From Fidelibacterota bacterium (GTDB lineage Bacteria > Fidelibacterota > Marinisomatia > Marinisomatales > J089): a stretch of DNA of 8,946 nt. A program made the translations under genes and the position numbers. The stretch covers positions 1-8,946 of the forward strand of contig RFIZ01000264.1 of the NCBI GenBank assembly GCA_003695105.1, given 5' to 3'. Under the pieces are notes generated by a model that ran no database searches, was not told where the DNA came from, and saw nothing but the letters and a program-made list of their open reading frames with translations. Position 1 is the stretch's first letter; every line of letters begins with the position of its first letter. Shown one piece after another: positions 7,055-8,946 of this stretch.

Positions 7055-8650
7055 ATGAAAACTCCCCGGGAAATCTTTTTTTTCACTTCCGCGGTTCTGA
7101 TTCCGCTGTTGATCGGGTTGTTCTTCTGGGTAGACTGGGCCTGGATTCCGGCGGTTGTGGTCGGACCGTTCTACCTGCTGGGCTGGTGGGACGTGATTCA
7201 AAAAAAACACGCCCTGTTGCGGATATACCCCGTTTTAGGACACCTGCGCTTCCTGTTTGAATCCATCCGTCCGGAGATTCAGCAATACTTTGTGGAATCC
7301 AACATCAACGGTCGCCCGGTGAGCCGGGAATTCCGGGATCTGGTGTATCAGCGGGCCAAAGGGGATCCCGATACCCGGCCCTTCGGCACTCAGTTTGAAG
7401 TGTACCGGGGCGGATACCAATGGGTGAATCATTCCCTGAACCCCGCCCCACGGCTGGATGAAGAACCGCGGGTGATCTTTGGGAGTGAGACCTGTTCCCA
7501 CCCTTATGCCGCCTCACACCTCAACATTTCCGCCATGAGTTTCGGATCTCTGAGCCGGAACCCCATTCTGGCCCTGAATACCGGCGCCCGCCGGGACGGG
7601 TTCGCCCACAATACCGGCGAAGGCGGTGTGAGCCCCTACCATCTCCAGCCGGGCGGCGATCTGATCTGGCAGATCGGCACCGGCTATTTCGGCTGCCGCA
7701 CTTCCGACGGGAAGTTCGATCCTGACCGCTTTGCGGCCACGGCCCGCCAGGATTCGATCAAAATGATCGAAATCAAATTGTCCCAGGGAGCCAAACCCGG
7801 CCACGGGGGCATTTTACCTGCCGCCAAACTCACCCCGGAAATCGCCGCCATCCGGGGCGTTCCCCTGGGCCGGGACGTGCTTTCCCCTCCCTCCCATTCG
7901 GCCTTTACCACTCCTGTGGGCCTGTTGCAATTCGTAGCGGAATTGCGCCGTCTTTCCGGCGGGAAACCGGTGGGGTTCAAACTCTGTCTGGGACATCGGG
8001 CTGAATTTTTCGCTATTTGTAAAGCCATGTTGGAGACGGGTCTGTATCCTGATTTCATCACGGTGGACGGCGGTGAAGGGGGCACGGGAGCCGCGCCGAT
8101 CGAATTTACCAATTCCGTGGGAACGCCTCTGCGGGACGGTCTTTCCTTTGTCCGCAACGCCCTCCGGGGAATCGATTACCGTTCCCGGATCCGTCTGATC
8201 GCTTCAGGCAAAATCATATCCGCCTTCGACATCTTTCGCGCCAAGGCGTTGGGAGCAGACACGGTCAACAGCGCCCGGGCCATGATGTTCGCCCTGGGCT
8301 GCATCCAGGCGCGGCGCTGCAATTCCGGGAACTGCCCCACGGGGATCGCCACCCAGGATCCGGCCCGTTCCCAGGCGCTGGATGTGGACCACAAAGCCGG
8401 TCGCGTGGCGCGCTACCACCGGGCCATGATCCGCCAGTTTCTGGATCTGGTGGCTACGGCCGGACTCCCGTCTCCCGATCAGATTCGGCCCTGCCACGTG
8501 AACCACCGGGTCCACGGCGCCACGGTGAATACCTACGAGGACATGTATCCCGAAGTCGAACGCGGCTGTCTCCTCCGGGATGCCTCCGTCCCCCCTGCCT
8601 GGGCCAGGGACTGGGACCGGTCTTCCCCGGATCACTGGGCTGCCGCCTGA
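7055..8650 (+). CDS. FMN-binding glutamate synthase family protein, membrane-anchored
   Basis: This 531-residue protein resembles the central/FMN domain of the large subunit of glutamate synthase (Glu_synthase, PF01645), as in the stand-alone YerD-like family. Two hydrophobic segments at about 8-26 and 29-45 should anchor it in the inner membrane. Family landmarks are ISAMSFGSLS (158-167), NTGEGGVSPYH (186-196) for FMN binding, KLSQGAKPGHGGILP (241-255), SPPSHSAF (277-284), VDGGEGGTGAAP (337-348) and RLIASGKI (380-387). Cys416, Cys422 and Cys427 in CIQARRCNSGNCPTGIAT follow the C-x5-C-x4-C spacing of the [3Fe-4S] cluster of glutamate synthase. There is no N-terminal glutamine amidotransferase domain and no GltD-like partner nearby, so it cannot by itself carry out the complete glutamine-dependent reaction; ammonia-dependent glutamate formation, N-methylglutamate synthase-type chemistry or another FMN oxidoreductase reaction are all possible. 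It appears to be monocistronic, with repeats following immediately. Confidence 0.92.
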   Translation: MKTPREIFFFTSAVLIPLLIGLFFWVDWAWIPAVVVGPFYLLGWWDVIQKKHALLRIYPVLGHLRFLFESIRPEIQQYFVESNINGRPVSREFRDLVYQRAKGDPDTRPFGTQFEVYRGGYQWVNHSLNPAPRLDEEPRVIFGSETCSHPYAASHLNISAMSFGSLSRNPILALNTGARRDGFAHNTGEGGVSPYHLQPGGDLIWQIGTGYFGCRTSDGKFDPDRFAATARQDSIKMIEIKLSQGAKPGHGGILPAAKLTPEIAAIRGVPLGRDVLSPPSHSAFTTPVGLLQFVAELRRLSGGKPVGFKLCLGHRAEFFAICKAMLETGLYPDFITVDGGEGGTGAAPIEFTNSVGTPLRDGLSFVRNALRGIDYRSRIRLIASGKIISAFDIFRAKALGADTVNSARAMMFALGCIQARRCNSGNCPTGIATQDPARSQALDVDHKAGRVARYHRAMIRQFLDLVATAGLPSPDQIRPCHVNHRVHGATVNTYEDMYPEVERGCLLRDASVPPAWARDWDRSSPDHWAAA

Positions 8651-8657
8651 AGGAGGT
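8650..8657 (+). promoter_or_regulatory. Orphan Shine-Dalgarno directly after the stop codon
   Basis: AAGGAGGT overlaps the final base of the TGA stop at 8648-8650. No ATG follows at usable distance (the next is at about 8904) and the nearby GTGs open only a few codons. It looks like the binding site of a formerly adjacent downstream gene, or it is a chance match. The repeat block begins about ten nt later. Confidence 0.4.
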
Positions 8658-8666
8658 TGTTCCCCG

Positions 8667-8778
8667 CACCCACCTGTCCCGCCGGAAGGCGGAGAGGGAT
8701 CTACGCCAGTGAGCAAAGGGCCGTGATTGTACAGGTAACTAGATAGGCCGAAGTAAGGCTAAAATAGATTTCTCACGC
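8667..8778 (+). repeat. Intergenic repeat, copy 1
   Basis: The first of two head-to-tail copies begins with CACCCACCTGTC and ends in ATAGATTTCTC (8764-8774). Near its start is a hairpin CCGCC-GGAA-GGCGG (8679-8692) enclosed by TCCC/GGGA. Then comes the strongly conserved GGGATCTACGCCAGTG block, GCAAAGGGCCGTGATT, a variable centre and AGGCCGAAG. Across 100 hand-aligned positions after a 6-nt gap, 84 match copy 2. No open reading frame of meaningful length is present. It resembles REP-like dispersed intergenic elements, but whether it recurs elsewhere in the genome cannot be seen here. Confidence 0.75.
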
Positions 8779-8780
8779 CA

Positions 8781-8900
8781 CACCCACCTGTCACCCCATT
8801 CCGCCGGGGGGCGGAGCGGGATCTACGCCAGTGTGCAAAGGGCCGTGATTATTCGGGTACCGGGAGAGGCCGAAGAAAGGCTGATATAGATTTCTCTCCC
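8781..8900 (+). repeat. Intergenic repeat, copy 2
   Basis: The second copy starts with the same CACCCACCTGTC and carries a 6-nt insertion (ACCCCA/TT region) before the hairpin CCGCC-GGGG-GGCGG (8801-8814). The stem is identical to copy 1 while the tetraloop differs (GGGG instead of GGAA), which suggests that the folded form matters. Its centre contains the palindrome CGGTACCG-like core around 8856-8863, absent in copy 1. It ends in ATAGATTTCTC (8886-8896) and runs straight into the longer hairpin. Confidence 0.75.
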
Positions 8901-8924
8901 GACATGTCTAGAAGCATGTCGGGA
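8897..8924 (+). repeat. Perfect 10-bp inverted repeat (REP-like hairpin)
   Basis: TCCCGACATG (8897-8906) and CATGTCGGGA (8915-8924) are exact reverse complements with an 8-nt loop TCTAGAAG. No T-run follows on the plus strand, and upstream on the minus-strand side there is none either, so a canonical rho-independent terminator is unlikely. The flank TCGAAATGACAAAGTTATAG continues to the window end. On the minus strand this reads as TTTGTCATTTCGATCCCGAC, a wording common in dispersed intergenic repeats of FCB and other environmental bacteria. Confidence 0.75.
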
Positions 8925-8946
8925 TCGAAATGACAAAGTTATAGAA

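Larger units (their letters stand above)
8651..8946. other. Gene-free right end (296 nt)
   Basis: After the stop of the glutamate-synthase-like gene no coding region is supported on either strand up to the end of the window. The stretch holds the orphan Shine-Dalgarno, the two tandem repeat copies and the 10-bp inverted repeat described separately. It is probably an array of dispersed non-coding repeats that may also act as mRNA 3'-end structures for the preceding gene. Confidence 0.7.

Noticed and set aside
8700..8880. Cyclic-di-GMP (GEMM) or other riboswitch, suggested by GCAAAGGGCC and GGCCGAAG segments
   Set aside because: The characteristic paired helices and tetraloop-receptor of GEMM are not recognisable, it lies downstream of a gene, and no gene follows within the window.
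8667..8900. CRISPR array or integron attC sites
   Set aside because: There are only two long, diverged copies with no spacers, and no integron integrase or RYYYAAC-type core sites were seen.

Overview
The window is chromosomal DNA from a Gram-negative bacterium, most likely of the FCB superphylum (Bacteroidetes/Ignavibacteria/Marinimicrobia/KSB1-like lineages). The evidence is a secreted FG-GAP/VCBS repeat protein ending in a type IX secretion-type sorting domain with a YPNPFN motif, a giant sensor kinase with two-component-regulator propeller repeats and a Y_Y_Y domain, a DUF1460 lipoprotein, and a GC-rich composition with REP-like intergenic hairpin repeats. The exact phylum cannot be fixed from the sequence alone. 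No tRNA, rRNA, CRISPR array, transposase or integrase was seen.

Layout. (1) 1-776, minus strand: 3'-truncated DUF1460 (N-acetylmuramoyl-L-alanine amidase-like) protein with an N-terminal export signal. (2) 777-825: very short divergent intergenic region. (3) 826-1251, plus: small lipoprotein with MORN-variant (YwqK-like) repeats, GTG start, overlapping by 17 nt (4) 1235-3208, plus: 657-residue exported protein with ten Ca-binding-type VCBS/FG-GAP motifs and a C-terminal T9SS sorting domain. (5) 3212-3607, minus: fxsA-family membrane protein, convergent with the previous gene at a 3-nt gap and lying 19 nt downstream of (6) 3627-6920, minus: 1097-residue membrane sensor histidine kinase with 14 propeller repeats (two presumed seven-bladed propellers), Y_Y_Y, one membrane helix, coiled coil, HisKA and HATPase. 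(7) 6921-7054: divergent intergenic region. (8) 7055-8650, plus: membrane-anchored FMN/[3Fe-4S] glutamate-synthase-like protein. (9) 8651-8946: gene-free, with an orphan Shine-Dalgarno, two tandem diverged copies of a ~112-120 bp repeat, and a perfect 10-bp-stem hairpin.

How it fits together. The left part is envelope themed: two probable lipoproteins transcribed divergently and a secreted surface protein overlapping one of them. The sensor kinase and fxsA look like a two-gene transcription unit; no response regulator is present in the window, so its output is unknown. The glutamate-synthase-like gene is transcribed alone from the intergenic region shared with the kinase. None of this is clearly a new system. 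The least explained pieces are the tandem repeat block at the right end, the regulator-less 14-blade kinase with a degenerate G1 box, and the start region of the MORN lipoprotein.
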